A stretch of 5,469 nucleotides of DNA from Polaromonas sp. Lineage in GTDB: Bacteria; Pseudomonadota; Gammaproteobacteria; Burkholderiales; Burkholderiaceae_C. A program made the translations under genes and the position numbers. Within the stretch, counting starts at the first letter, position 1. Every line of letters starts with the position of its first letter. A model generated the notes under the pieces. It did no database searches. It was not told the origin of the DNA and saw only the letters and a list, made by a program, of their open reading frames with translations. Below are positions 1 to 5,469 of the stretch, piece after piece. Location of the stretch: the NCBI GenBank assembly GCA_028292345.1, contig JAQGMN010000269.1, positions 1-5,469 on the forward strand, read 5' to 3'.

Positions 1-212
1 AAGACGCGCCCGGCGGCGGTCGGCACCAATCCGCGCGCATGGCGTTCAAACAGCGGCTCGCCCAGCGCATCCTCCAGTTCGCGAAGGCGCCGGCTGGCCG
101 CGCCCAGCGCCAGGTGCGCGCCCCGCGCCGCCGCCGTCAGGCTGCCGGTCTGGGCGCAGTCCACCGCCAGGCGGATCGACACCAGGTCAAACCGGGCCAG
201 GTTGTAGGGCAT
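1..212 (-). CDS. LysR-family transcriptional regulator, N-terminal DNA-binding part (partial, runs off the left edge)
   Basis: Reading leftward from an ATG at 212 gives 70 uninterrupted codons up to the window edge, so only the N-terminal quarter of a roughly 300-residue protein is visible. The segment has the LysR winged helix-turn-helix pattern: a hydrophobic first helix (FDLVSIRLAVDCAQTGSLT), an alanine-rich HTH (about residues 23-44), then RRLRELEDALGEPLFER and an arginine/glycine stretch ending LVPTAAG. This closely follows the family pattern SxxxAAxxLxxSxxxxSxxIxxLExxLGxxLFxRxxRxxxLTxAG. The HTH carries GAAS where many members have QPAVS. The effector-binding domain lies outside the window, so the ligand and targets cannot be told. 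It begins 20 nt after the stop of the PHA-system gene and has no strong Shine-Dalgarno, so it may be translated from a shared transcript. The start is the best ATG; an in-frame TTG lies two codons upstream. Confidence 0.88.
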   Translation of the reverse strand, partial: MPYNLARFDLVSIRLAVDCAQTGSLTAAARGAHLALGAASRRLRELEDALGEPLFERHARGLVPTAAGRV

Positions 213-232
213 GGGGAGCAAAGCGGGGTTGC

Positions 233-580
233 TCAGGCGGCTTTCTTGCGGGGCCCTGCCTTCTTCGCAGCCGGCTTGTGCGTGCCCGCCTTTCGGGCGA
301 TCAGCGCATCCAGGTTTCTGACAATCTCGGCTTCTATCTTCTCCTTGAAGGCGCCGAGCAAAAAGCCGAGCTTCGCCGCCAGTTCGAAGCGGTCTGCGGT
401 CACGCTCAGCGTGCCATGGACGCCCAGCCGGCTGAAGCTGACCAGGTCGCTGGTCGTGCCTTCCTCATAGGTGCATTCCATGCCAAATTCCGCTTCAGCC
501 TGCTCGGCCCAGTTGAAGGCGATCTGGCGCGCCTCCTGCAGGCCCAGGGTGTGTTCGCGATCAATGTGGATGTCAGCCAT
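233..580 (-). CDS. Polyhydroxyalkanoic acid (PHA) system family protein, granule-associated type, with basic Lys/Ala tail
   Basis: This 115-residue protein resembles the small 'putative polyhydroxyalkanoic acid system protein' family (PHA_gran_rgn type, usually about 90 residues). Members are encoded in PHA-producing proteobacteria and are thought to act at or near PHA storage granules; their molecular role is not established. Residues 1-94 form the family-like domain: an N-terminal MADIHIDREHTLGLQEAR, a helix FNWAEQAEAEFGMEC, a beta-rich middle (SFSRLGVHGTLSVTADRFEL) and a helix LGFLLGAFKEKIEAEI. Residues 96-115 are an extra tail with eight Lys/Arg, one His and no acidic residue, reminiscent of Lys/Ala-rich histone-like or PhaF-like tails. 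There is no signal peptide or membrane segment, so it should be cytoplasmic. The ATG at 580 is supported by GGAG (586-589) 5 nt upstream. The family call is from remembered sequence pattern. The gene is followed 20 nt later by the LysR gene. Confidence 0.8.
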   Translation of the reverse strand: MADIHIDREHTLGLQEARQIAFNWAEQAEAEFGMECTYEEGTTSDLVSFSRLGVHGTLSVTADRFELAAKLGFLLGAFKEKIEAEIVRNLDALIARKAGTHKPAAKKAGPRKKAA

Positions 581-616
581 GGGTTCTCCAGGTGGTGTGG
601 GTCGGGATGGTGTGCC

Positions 617-643
617 GCCTGCCGCCAGGGCAGCCGGGCAGGC
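617..643 (-). other. Inverted repeat (candidate leader hairpin) upstream of the PHA-system gene
   Basis: GCCTGCC at 617-623 is exactly complementary to GGCAGGC at 637-643, with a 13-nt loop. A competing 5-bp hairpin, CTGCC at 619-623 with GGCAG at 629-633, shares one arm. If the PHA gene is transcribed from the AT-rich island, this would lie in its 5' leader about 37 nt before the start codon. No run of T follows in the reading direction, so it is not a normal intrinsic terminator. A regulatory role is only a possibility, and GC-rich sequence produces such repeats by chance. Confidence 0.3.
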
Positions 644-709
644 TCATCATAAAACCACTGCACGAAACGGCCGGACAGACGGCTGGTTAAATTCGAACCA
701 TGATTTTTG

Positions 710-737
710 AAAATAGCGAATGCCTATAAAACGTAAA
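710..737 (-). promoter_or_regulatory. Weak candidate sigma-70 promoter for the leftward PHA/LysR unit
   Basis: Read leftward, TTTACG (732-737) and TATTTT (710-715) are separated by 16 bp. Each matches the -35 and -10 consensus at four of six positions. A start near 703 would give a leader of about 120 nt before the PHA start codon. The location in the AT-rich island is right but the match is poor. AT-rich sequence offers many such pairs, so this is only the best candidate I could find. Confidence 0.2.
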
Positions 738-776
738 ATTAGTTGAATAAATAAATTTATAAGAAAAACTGTTAAT

Positions 777-805
777 TTGAAATCGCACACTGGTTTTGAT
801 TCAAT
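777..805 (+). promoter_or_regulatory. Candidate promoter for the histidine kinase gene
   Basis: TTGAAA (777-782) matches the -35 consensus at four of six positions. It is followed after 17 bp by TTCAAT (800-805), which matches the -10 consensus at four of six. A TG dinucleotide one base upstream of the -10 (797-798) gives an extended -10 form. Transcription would start near 812, leaving a leader of about 200 nt. The spacing is ideal but the -10 lacks the important second-position A, so confidence is low. Confidence 0.25.
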
Positions 806-1010
806 TCTGTCTATTGCTGTTGATTTTGCCGGCTTGGCCATCTCCCGCCCTCGGCAGAACACCTCAACGCAAGGTTCGCACCGCCCGGCCGGCCTGCGCC
901 TTTGGCCCAGGCTCCGACTCCGGCGGCATGGCGCCACCGGCAGATGCAAAGCGGCCCGCAAGCCGCGAAAGCCCGTTCAATGACCGATTTCCTCCAGCCA
1001 GGGCCCTGCC

Positions 1011-3833
1011 ATGACGCTTGACGGCGAACCGATGGGGCCTTCCATCACGGCCTCGCTCCTGGCGGGCGTGCTGGAGTCGGCGATGGACGCCGTCATCACG
1101 GTGAACCAGCGCCACGAAATCATCCTGTTCAACCGCGCTGCCGAAAGGATGTTCGGCAGGCTTCGCCAGGAAGTGATGGGCCAGCTGCTTGACACGCTGA
1201 TTCCGCAGCGCTTTCGCCCCCGCCATGCACGCCATGTCGAGCAGTTCGGCGTGAACCCGGTCACCGCCCGGGGCATGGGAAGCGACGAACTCATGTTTCA
1301 CGGGCTGCGCGCCAATGGGCAGGAATTTCCCATCGAGGTGTCGATCTCGCAGGTGGCAACGCCCGAGGGGCCGCTGTTCACCGCCATCGTGCGGGACATC
1401 ACCGACCGCCAGGCCGCGCAGGCGCACTTGAAGCTGCTGGAAACCAGCATTTCCCATCTCAATGACATGGTGGTCATCACCGAAGCCGATCCGGTGGACG
1501 AGCCGGGGCCGCGCATCGTTTTTGTCAATGCCGCGTTCGAGCGCCACACCGGCTACAGCCGCGCCGATGTCGTGGGCCGGTCCCCGCGCTTTTTGCAAGG
1601 CCCGCTGACGCAGCGGGCCGAACTCGACCGGATGGGGGCGGCCCTCAGGGCCTGGCAGCCGGTGCGGGCCGAACTGATCAATTACACCAAGGCCGGCGAG
1701 GTTTTCTGGGTCGAGCTCGACATCGTGCCCATCGCCGATGCCCGGGGCCGGTACACCCACTGGGTTTCGGTGCAGCGCGACATCACCGAGCGCAAGCGGG
1801 CCGAGCAGGCGCTGCACGACAGCGAGCAGCGCTATGCCGCGCTGTTTGCCTCGGCGCCGGTGCCGATGTGGGTGTTCGGCCAGTCCGGTGGCCGGTTCCT
1901 GAAGGTCAACCAGGCGGCCATCGAGGACTATGGCTACTCTCAAGCCGAATTCATGGCAATGACGCTGGCCGACCTCGACGACGGCGTGGCGCCGTTGTGC
2001 ACGCTGGGCAATCCGGGCGAGGCCGAGCGCAACCGCCAGGGGCCGTATCCGCACCGGCGCAAGGACGGCACGGTGTTTTTTGTCGATGTGGTGGTCCGGC
2101 CCATCCAGTTCGGCGGCCAGCCGGCCTGCTTCCTGGTGGCCCTGGACACCACGGCCCGGGTGAAGGCCGAAGCGGAGGTGCGAGAGCATCTGTTCACCCT
2201 GCAGCGTGCCGCCGACGCCGCCCAGGCGATCACGCTGCACCTGACGCTCGAAGGCATGACGCAGGAACTGGCGGACCAGGCGCGCGGCGTGATCGGCGCG
2301 CACCAGGCGGCGGTCAGCCTTGCCGTGGACGGTGACTGGCAGCAGGCCATTCATGCGCTGTCGCTGTCCGGCGACTATTCCCCCTACCGCAGCCGGCTGC
2401 CGCTGACCCACGGCAGCAGCATCTACGCCCGTGGCGCCAACCGCACCCGCCCGGTGCGCCTGACGCAGGCCGAGGTGCTGGCGCATGCCGGCTGGCGCCA
2501 GGTGGGCAGCGCCGACGAGTGCGAGCGCATGATGCGCGGCTGGCTGGCCGTGCCGCTGACGGGCCGCGACGGCCGGCACATCGGCGTGCTCCAGCTGTCC
2601 GCCCGGTACGAGGGCGATTTCACCCAGCAGGACGAATACGTCGCGACAGAAATGGCGCAGCTGGCCTGCATCGCGGTGGAAAATGCCTGCCTGATGCAGG
2701 AGGTCAGCCAGCTCAACATCGGCCTGGAGAAGAAGGTGGCCGAACGCACCGCCGCGCTGGCGCGCCAGGAGGCCCTGTTCCGCGCCCTGGCCGAGCAGGC
2801 GCCGCAGATCATCTGGACCACCGACCAGAAGGGCGAGGTCACCTACCTGAACCGTGCATGGCTGGAACTGATGGGCGGCACGCTGCAGGACTGGACCGGG
2901 CGGCAGTGGATCGCCGCGCTTCACCCCGAGGACATTGCCGAACTGAAGCAGAACTGGACGCAGGCCCGAACCAGCCAGCTGCCTTTTTCCGGCGTGCGGC
3001 GCTGGCTGTGCCGGGACGGCAGCGTCCACACCATGGCTTACCGGGCGTCCCCGGTGCGTGACGAGCAGGGCGCGGTGTCATTCTGGGTCGGAATCGATGC
3101 CGATGTGACCGAGTTCAAGCTGGTCGAGCAGGCCCTGCGCCGGTCCAACGAGGAACTGGAAGCCTTTTCCTATTCGGTGTCGCATGATCTGCGCGCGCCG
3201 CTCAGCACCATCGACGGCTTCGGCTCCCTGCTGGCCCGGCAGCTGGCCGGCAACGGCAACGAAAAGGTCAGGCATTACCTGGCCCGCATCCAGCATGGCG
3301 TGGGGCAAATGGGCCGGCTGATCGAGGACCTGCTGTCGCTCGCGCAGGTGACGCGCACCCGTTTGCGCTACACCCGGGTCGACCTGTCCGCCATGGCGCG
3401 CGGCATCCTGGACGAATGGCAGGTGCGCCAGCCGGCGCGCGTGGTCACAGCGCAGGTCGAAGCCGGCCTGGTGGTCCAGGCGGACGAAGTGCTGCTCCGG
3501 GTGGTCATGGAAAACCTGCTGGCCAACGCCTGGAAATTCAGCGTCCGGCAGGCCGAAGCCCGGATCAGCGTCGGCCAGCAACTGGATGCCGCCGGCCGGC
3601 CGGTGTTTTTTGTGCGTGACAACGGCGCCGGGTTTGACATGGCGCATGCCGAAAAGCTGTTCATCCCTTTCGAGCGCCTGCATGCGCCCTCGGAGTTTCC
3701 CGGTTCCGGCATCGGCCTGGCCACCGTCAGCCGCGTCATCGGGCACCACGGCGGCACGCTGTGGGCCGACGCCACGCCCGGGCTCGGGGCGACTTTTTAC
3801 TTCACGCTGCCCCGGCAGGTGCTCACTGCCTGA
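1011..3833 (+). CDS. Soluble multi-PAS/GAF sensor histidine kinase
   Basis: The 940-residue protein is a two-component sensor kinase that should autophosphorylate on histidine and pass phosphate to an unidentified response regulator. Domains in order: PAS1 about 12-133 (ends FTAIVRDITDRQ), LOV-like PAS2 about 142-262 (GRSPRFLQGP at 189-198, NYTKAGEVFW at 224-233, ends VQRDITERK), PAS3 about 268-385, GAF about 397-560, a short coiled linker about 561-588, PAS4 about 585-706, HisKA about 710-782 with SVSHDLRAPL (phospho-acceptor H725), then HATPase with the N box ENLLANAWKF (N839), G1 box DNGAGFD (870-876), F box FIPFERLH (884-891) and G2 box GSGIGLA (898-904). All catalytic motifs are intact. 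No signal peptide, transmembrane helix or receiver domain is present, so it senses a cytoplasmic cue such as redox, a flavin-linked signal or a small ligand; which one is unknown. The ATG at 1011 has a modest AGGG (1000-1003) 7 nt upstream; an ATG at codon 8 (1032) is an alternative. No response regulator gene is in view. Confidence 0.95.
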   Translation: MTLDGEPMGPSITASLLAGVLESAMDAVITVNQRHEIILFNRAAERMFGRLRQEVMGQLLDTLIPQRFRPRHARHVEQFGVNPVTARGMGSDELMFHGLRANGQEFPIEVSISQVATPEGPLFTAIVRDITDRQAAQAHLKLLETSISHLNDMVVITEADPVDEPGPRIVFVNAAFERHTGYSRADVVGRSPRFLQGPLTQRAELDRMGAALRAWQPVRAELINYTKAGEVFWVELDIVPIADARGRYTHWVSVQRDITERKRAEQALHDSEQRYAALFASAPVPMWVFGQSGGRFLKVNQAAIEDYGYSQAEFMAMTLADLDDGVAPLCTLGNPGEAERNRQGPYPHRRKDGTVFFVDVVVRPIQFGGQPACFLVALDTTARVKAEAEVREHLFTLQRAADAAQAITLHLTLEGMTQELADQARGVIGAHQAAVSLAVDGDWQQAIHALSLSGDYSPYRSRLPLTHGSSIYARGANRTRPVRLTQAEVLAHAGWRQVGSADECERMMRGWLAVPLTGRDGRHIGVLQLSARYEGDFTQQDEYVATEMAQLACIAVENACLMQEVSQLNIGLEKKVAERTAALARQEALFRALAEQAPQIIWTTDQKGEVTYLNRAWLELMGGTLQDWTGRQWIAALHPEDIAELKQNWTQARTSQLPFSGVRRWLCRDGSVHTMAYRASPVRDEQGAVSFWVGIDADVTEFKLVEQALRRSNEELEAFSYSVSHDLRAPLSTIDGFGSLLARQLAGNGNEKVRHYLARIQHGVGQMGRLIEDLLSLAQVTRTRLRYTRVDLSAMARGILDEWQVRQPARVVTAQVEAGLVVQADEVLLRVVMENLLANAWKFSVRQAEARISVGQQLDAAGRPVFFVRDNGAGFDMAHAEKLFIPFERLHAPSEFPGSGIGLATVSRVIGHHGGTLWADATPGLGATFYFTLPRQVLTA

Positions 3834-4956
3834 GCGGCAGGCCGCCGGGGTCGGCCATCCCGGTCCTTGCGGGCAGGGCTTCGGCCTTCAGGCGCGCATG
3901 GCGCTCGGCCCGGGGCAGCCCGGCCAGCCGCTGGACGGCGCCATAGAACCGTTGCCAGTCCCCGCCTTCGCGCTCGAACAAGGCTTCGAAAGCCGGCACC
4001 CCTTCGTCGTAAGCCGCCTGGGCGCCGAAGGCCGCATTGTTGGCGCGCGCCACCCAACCGTCGTAGCCGGCATAACCGCCCCATTCGGCCCGCAGCTGCG
4101 CATAGCGTTCCCTGAAATTCTGCATTGCTATGATTTTAAGAGCTAGTTGCGCTTGTGGGCCGTGCGCAAAAGCCTTGTTTGACTCATAAATGGCGGTCAA
4201 CTCCCGGCGCGTGGCCGCCGCCAGCGCCCGGAACTGCCGGCGGCGCCCGTCAAAGCGCTGGTAGGCCTGGCGGGCTTCCTCGCTGGCCTGCGCGGCATGG
4301 CTGTCCAGCCAGCGCTGCACGCCCAGCCGCTCGACGGCCGTGGCGAACGATTCGTTGAACTCGGTGTCGCCGGGCGCATAGGCGACCTGGTGCGCCAGTT
4401 CGTGGAACACCAGCCGCGCCAGTTCGCCGTCGGGGTAGCCGATGAAGGTGCTCAGCAGCGGGTCGCCGCCGGCCCAGTTCATCCAGCCCAGCGTGGAATA
4501 GGCTGGCACGCCGTAGACGCTGGTCTCCAGCCCCTGGCCGGCCAGCCGGTCCGCCTCGGCCCGGGCCTCGGATTCGCTGAAATACCCCCGGTAGCCGACG
4601 CAGCCGGCCACCGGGAAACACCAGGTCTTGAGCGTCAGCGACAAAGGCGGCGCCGCCACCACGTTCCAGACCACGGCGCTGCGGTGCAGGTCGGCATAGC
4701 GCTGGTAGCTCGGGTTGTCGGGCAGCTTGAGTTCGGCCACGGCAAAGCGGCGGATGCGCTGCGCCAGCGCCAGCCGGCTTTTGAGCTGCGCCGGCGTCTG
4801 CGCATCGTCCAGCCAGTCGTTCACCGGGCGCGCGGCATTGAGCATCGTCAGGTGGCCGTTGACCGACTGCCAGTAGTAGCCCAGGTCCGCGCAGCCGGCC
4901 AGGCCGGCCGCCGCCAGCGCGGCAAACAGCAGCTTGTTGCGCCTTGTCCATGCCAC
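3823..4956 (-). CDS. Putative aminopeptidase lipoprotein with HExxH zinc motif (DUF2265/Aminopep family)
   Basis: The 377-residue product resembles the proteobacterial putative aminopeptidase family (Pfam Aminopep). It begins with a basic N-terminus and hydrophobic stretch ending in the lipobox LAGC (residues 19-22), so C22 should be lipidated and the protein membrane-anchored facing the periplasm. The zinc site HELAH (185-189) is followed by NESFA with E202 as a plausible third ligand; conserved-looking context includes STLGWMNW (154-161) and DPLLSTF (165-171). Peptidase activity is predicted from these motifs; the substrate is unknown. The start is GTG at 4956, chosen because AAGGAG (4965-4970) lies 8 nt upstream; the nearby ATG at 4951 is in another frame. 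The gene starts 15 nt after the molybdopterin oxidoreductase stop, suggesting co-transcription. Residues about 256-277 have atypical codons and appear derived from an interspersed repeat. The 3' end overlaps the kinase gene end by 11 bp. Confidence 0.88.
   Translation of the reverse strand: MAWTRRNKLLFAALAAAGLAGCADLGYYWQSVNGHLTMLNAARPVNDWLDDAQTPAQLKSRLALAQRIRRFAVAELKLPDNPSYQRYADLHRSAVVWNVVAAPPLSLTLKTWCFPVAGCVGYRGYFSESEARAEADRLAGQGLETSVYGVPAYSTLGWMNWAGGDPLLSTFIGYPDGELARLVFHELAHQVAYAPGDTEFNESFATAVERLGVQRWLDSHAAQASEEARQAYQRFDGRRRQFRALAAATRRELTAIYESNKAFAHGPQAQLALKIIAMQNFRERYAQLRAEWGGYAGYDGWVARANNAAFGAQAAYDEGVPAFEALFEREGGDWQRFYGAVQRLAGLPRAERHARLKAEALPARTGMADPGGLPLRQ
4124..4191. repeat. Interspersed-repeat-like segment embedded in frame in the aminopeptidase gene
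   Basis: This segment of roughly 68 bp is clearly more AT-rich than the surrounding gene. It contains TTGCGC (4147-4152) and its exact complement GCGCAA (4164-4169) around an 11-nt loop. It begins with TTGCTATGATTTTAAGAGC and ends in TTTGACTCATAAA. From memory this layout (an AT-rich TTGCTAT-type start, a central TTGCGC-type hairpin, a TTTGACTCATAAA-type end) resembles short repeats scattered in Comamonadaceae genomes; no search was made. In the gene's frame, 14 of the 22 codons for residues 256-277 end in A or T, including the rare ATA and CTA, whereas flanking codons almost all end in G or C. Boundaries are approximate. Confidence 0.55.
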
Positions 4957-4964
4957 GGCGGTTT

Positions 4965-4970
4965 CTCCTT
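4965..4970 (-). promoter_or_regulatory. Ribosome binding site that fixes the GTG start of the aminopeptidase
   Basis: Read leftward this is AAGGAG, an excellent Shine-Dalgarno, with 8 nt before the GTG at 4956-4954. It lies wholly between the upstream stop codon (4974-4972) and the GTG. It therefore decides for the GTG over any downstream methionine and preserves the signal peptide and lipobox. Confidence 0.75.
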
Positions 4971-4971
4971 C

Positions 4972-5469
4972 TCAAGCCGCCTGCACTTCAACCAGGCAGT
5001 CGTAGAACACCGGCCCGCGCCCCAGGTCGGTCAGGCGCTGGCTGGTGAGCTGGTTGACGTTCGTGCCGCCAAGCCCCAGCTTGCGCCACCAGATGCCCAG
5101 GCCGTTGACCACGCCGGGCCGGGCGCGCAGCGAGACCTCGGCCTTGACCAGGTAGTCGCCGCGCGCGTTGAACACCCGCACCGTGCTGCCTGCGGCAATG
5201 CCGCGCGCGGCGGCATCGTGCGGATGCATCTCCAGCACCGGCTCGCCCTCCATCGCCCGCAGGGTTTTCACGTTGACAAAGGTCGAGTTCATGAAGTTGC
5301 GCGCCGGCGGCGAGATCATGGCCAGCGGAAACTCGCTCGACGACCCCGGCGCTTCATGGTTCGGCACATGGCCGGGCAGGCCGTCCAGGCCCTGCGCGGC
5401 CAGCCGCTCGCTGAAGAACTCGCATTTGCCCGACGGCGTGGGAAAGCCGCCTTCGGCGAACGGCGCGTC
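4972..5469 (-). CDS. Molybdopterin oxidoreductase, C-terminal part (partial, start beyond the right edge)
   Basis: The frame is open from the right edge to a stop at 4974-4972, giving the last 165 residues of a larger protein. The first visible residues, DAPFAEGGFPTPSGKCEFFS, are the segment that precedes the C-terminal molybdopterin dinucleotide-binding domain in formate dehydrogenase/thiosulfate reductase-like enzymes (DMSO reductase superfamily). The rest is that domain: NSTFVN (visible residues 61-66), EPVLEMHPHDAAARGIAAGS (76-95), VRVFNARG (97-104) and the cofactor-contact end GTNVNQLTSQRLTDLG (135-150). A bis-MGD molybdenum or tungsten redox enzyme is therefore expected. The substrate cannot be told, because the Fe-S and active-site regions are outside the window. 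A GTG at 5367 is inside the open frame and is not the start. The gene precedes the aminopeptidase by 15 nt on the same strand. Confidence 0.92.
   Translation of the reverse strand, partial: DAPFAEGGFPTPSGKCEFFSERLAAQGLDGLPGHVPNHEAPGSSSEFPLAMISPPARNFMNSTFVNVKTLRAMEGEPVLEMHPHDAAARGIAAGSTVRVFNARGDYLVKAEVSLRARPGVVNGLGIWWRKLGLGGTNVNQLTSQRLTDLGRGPVFYDCLVEVQAA

Larger units (their letters stand above)
581..1010. other. Divergent intergenic region with an AT-rich island
   Basis: This 430-bp stretch separates the leftward PHA gene from the rightward kinase gene. I see no convincing protein-coding gene in it. Three parts can be distinguished. Bases 581-685 are GC-rich and contain a 7-bp inverted repeat. 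Bases about 686-830 are strikingly AT-rich, with runs such as TAAATTTATAAGAAAA and a perfect 10-bp palindrome ATAAATTTAT at 751-760. Bases 831-1010 return to high GC and would form a long untranslated leader for the kinase. The AT-rich island is the likely site of promoters for both flanking genes. The open frames crossing it are short and lack coding character. Confidence 0.75.

Noticed and set aside
39..652. Plus-strand open frames of 143 and 124 codons over the PHA and LysR genes
   Set aside because: They are opposite two leftward genes that match known families, and their translations have no family features.
685..700. GGTTCGAAT on the minus strand, resembling a tRNA T-loop
   Set aside because: The flanking bases cannot form a T-stem, and there is no acceptor stem, anticodon arm or D-arm around it.
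831..1010. Possible sigma-54 promoter in the kinase leader
   Set aside because: No TGGC-N8-TGC-type GG/GC pair with correct spacing was found.
864..3029. A 721-codon open frame on the minus strand, antisense to the kinase
   Set aside because: It is a high-GC shadow of the kinase gene. The plus-strand frame has unmistakable PAS, GAF, HisKA and HATPase motifs, and the antisense translation is a low-complexity mix of R, H, G, A and L with no recognisable domain.
3078..3749. A 223-codon minus-strand open frame opposite the kinase catalytic region
   Set aside because: It lies wholly opposite the HisKA/HATPase coding sequence and has the same antisense-shadow composition.
4250..4975. A 241-codon minus-strand frame overlapping the aminopeptidase
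   Set aside because: It is the +1 frame of the lipoprotein gene, rich in R/G/A. The competing frame has the lipobox, HExxH and a well-spaced ribosome binding site.

Overview
The window is GC-rich (visibly about two thirds G+C) with strong G/C preference at third codon positions. Its gene content is a polyhydroxyalkanoate-associated protein, a LysR regulator, a multi-PAS soluble histidine kinase, a lipoprotein-type putative aminopeptidase and a molybdopterin oxidoreductase. Together with an interspersed-repeat-like segment at about 4124-4191, this points to a beta-proteobacterium of the Burkholderiales, most likely Comamonadaceae (Polaromonas/Rhodoferax/Acidovorax type). The assignment is inferred from style and content, not from a search.

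Layout. From the left edge, two genes read leftward: a PHA-system protein (233-580) followed after 20 nt by the N-terminal part of a LysR-type regulator (212 to beyond base 1). A 430-bp non-coding region (581-1010) separates them from a rightward gene. This region holds a conspicuous AT-rich island (about 686-830) that is the natural place for divergent promoters. The rightward gene (1011-3833) dominates the window and encodes a 940-residue cytoplasmic hybrid-free histidine kinase: PAS, LOV-like PAS, PAS, GAF, PAS, HisKA, HATPase. Its 3' end overlaps by 11 bp, tail to tail, the 3' end of a leftward gene for a zinc-protease-like lipoprotein (3823-4956). That gene lies 15 nt downstream of, and is probably co-transcribed with, a leftward molybdopterin oxidoreductase whose start is beyond the right edge (4972-5469).

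How the parts relate. Nothing shows that all five genes form one pathway. The left pair and right pair look like separate leftward units, with the kinase transcribed alone between them and no response regulator in view. The most interesting sequence-level observation is a short AT-richer, hairpin-containing segment inside the aminopeptidase gene. It supplies about 22 in-frame codons with atypical codon use and looks like a domesticated family-specific interspersed repeat. Secondary points are the LOV-like PAS domain that has proline where photoactive LOV domains have cysteine, and the histone-like Lys/Ala tail on the PHA protein. No RNA genes, CRISPR arrays, insertion sequences or complete mobile elements were seen.
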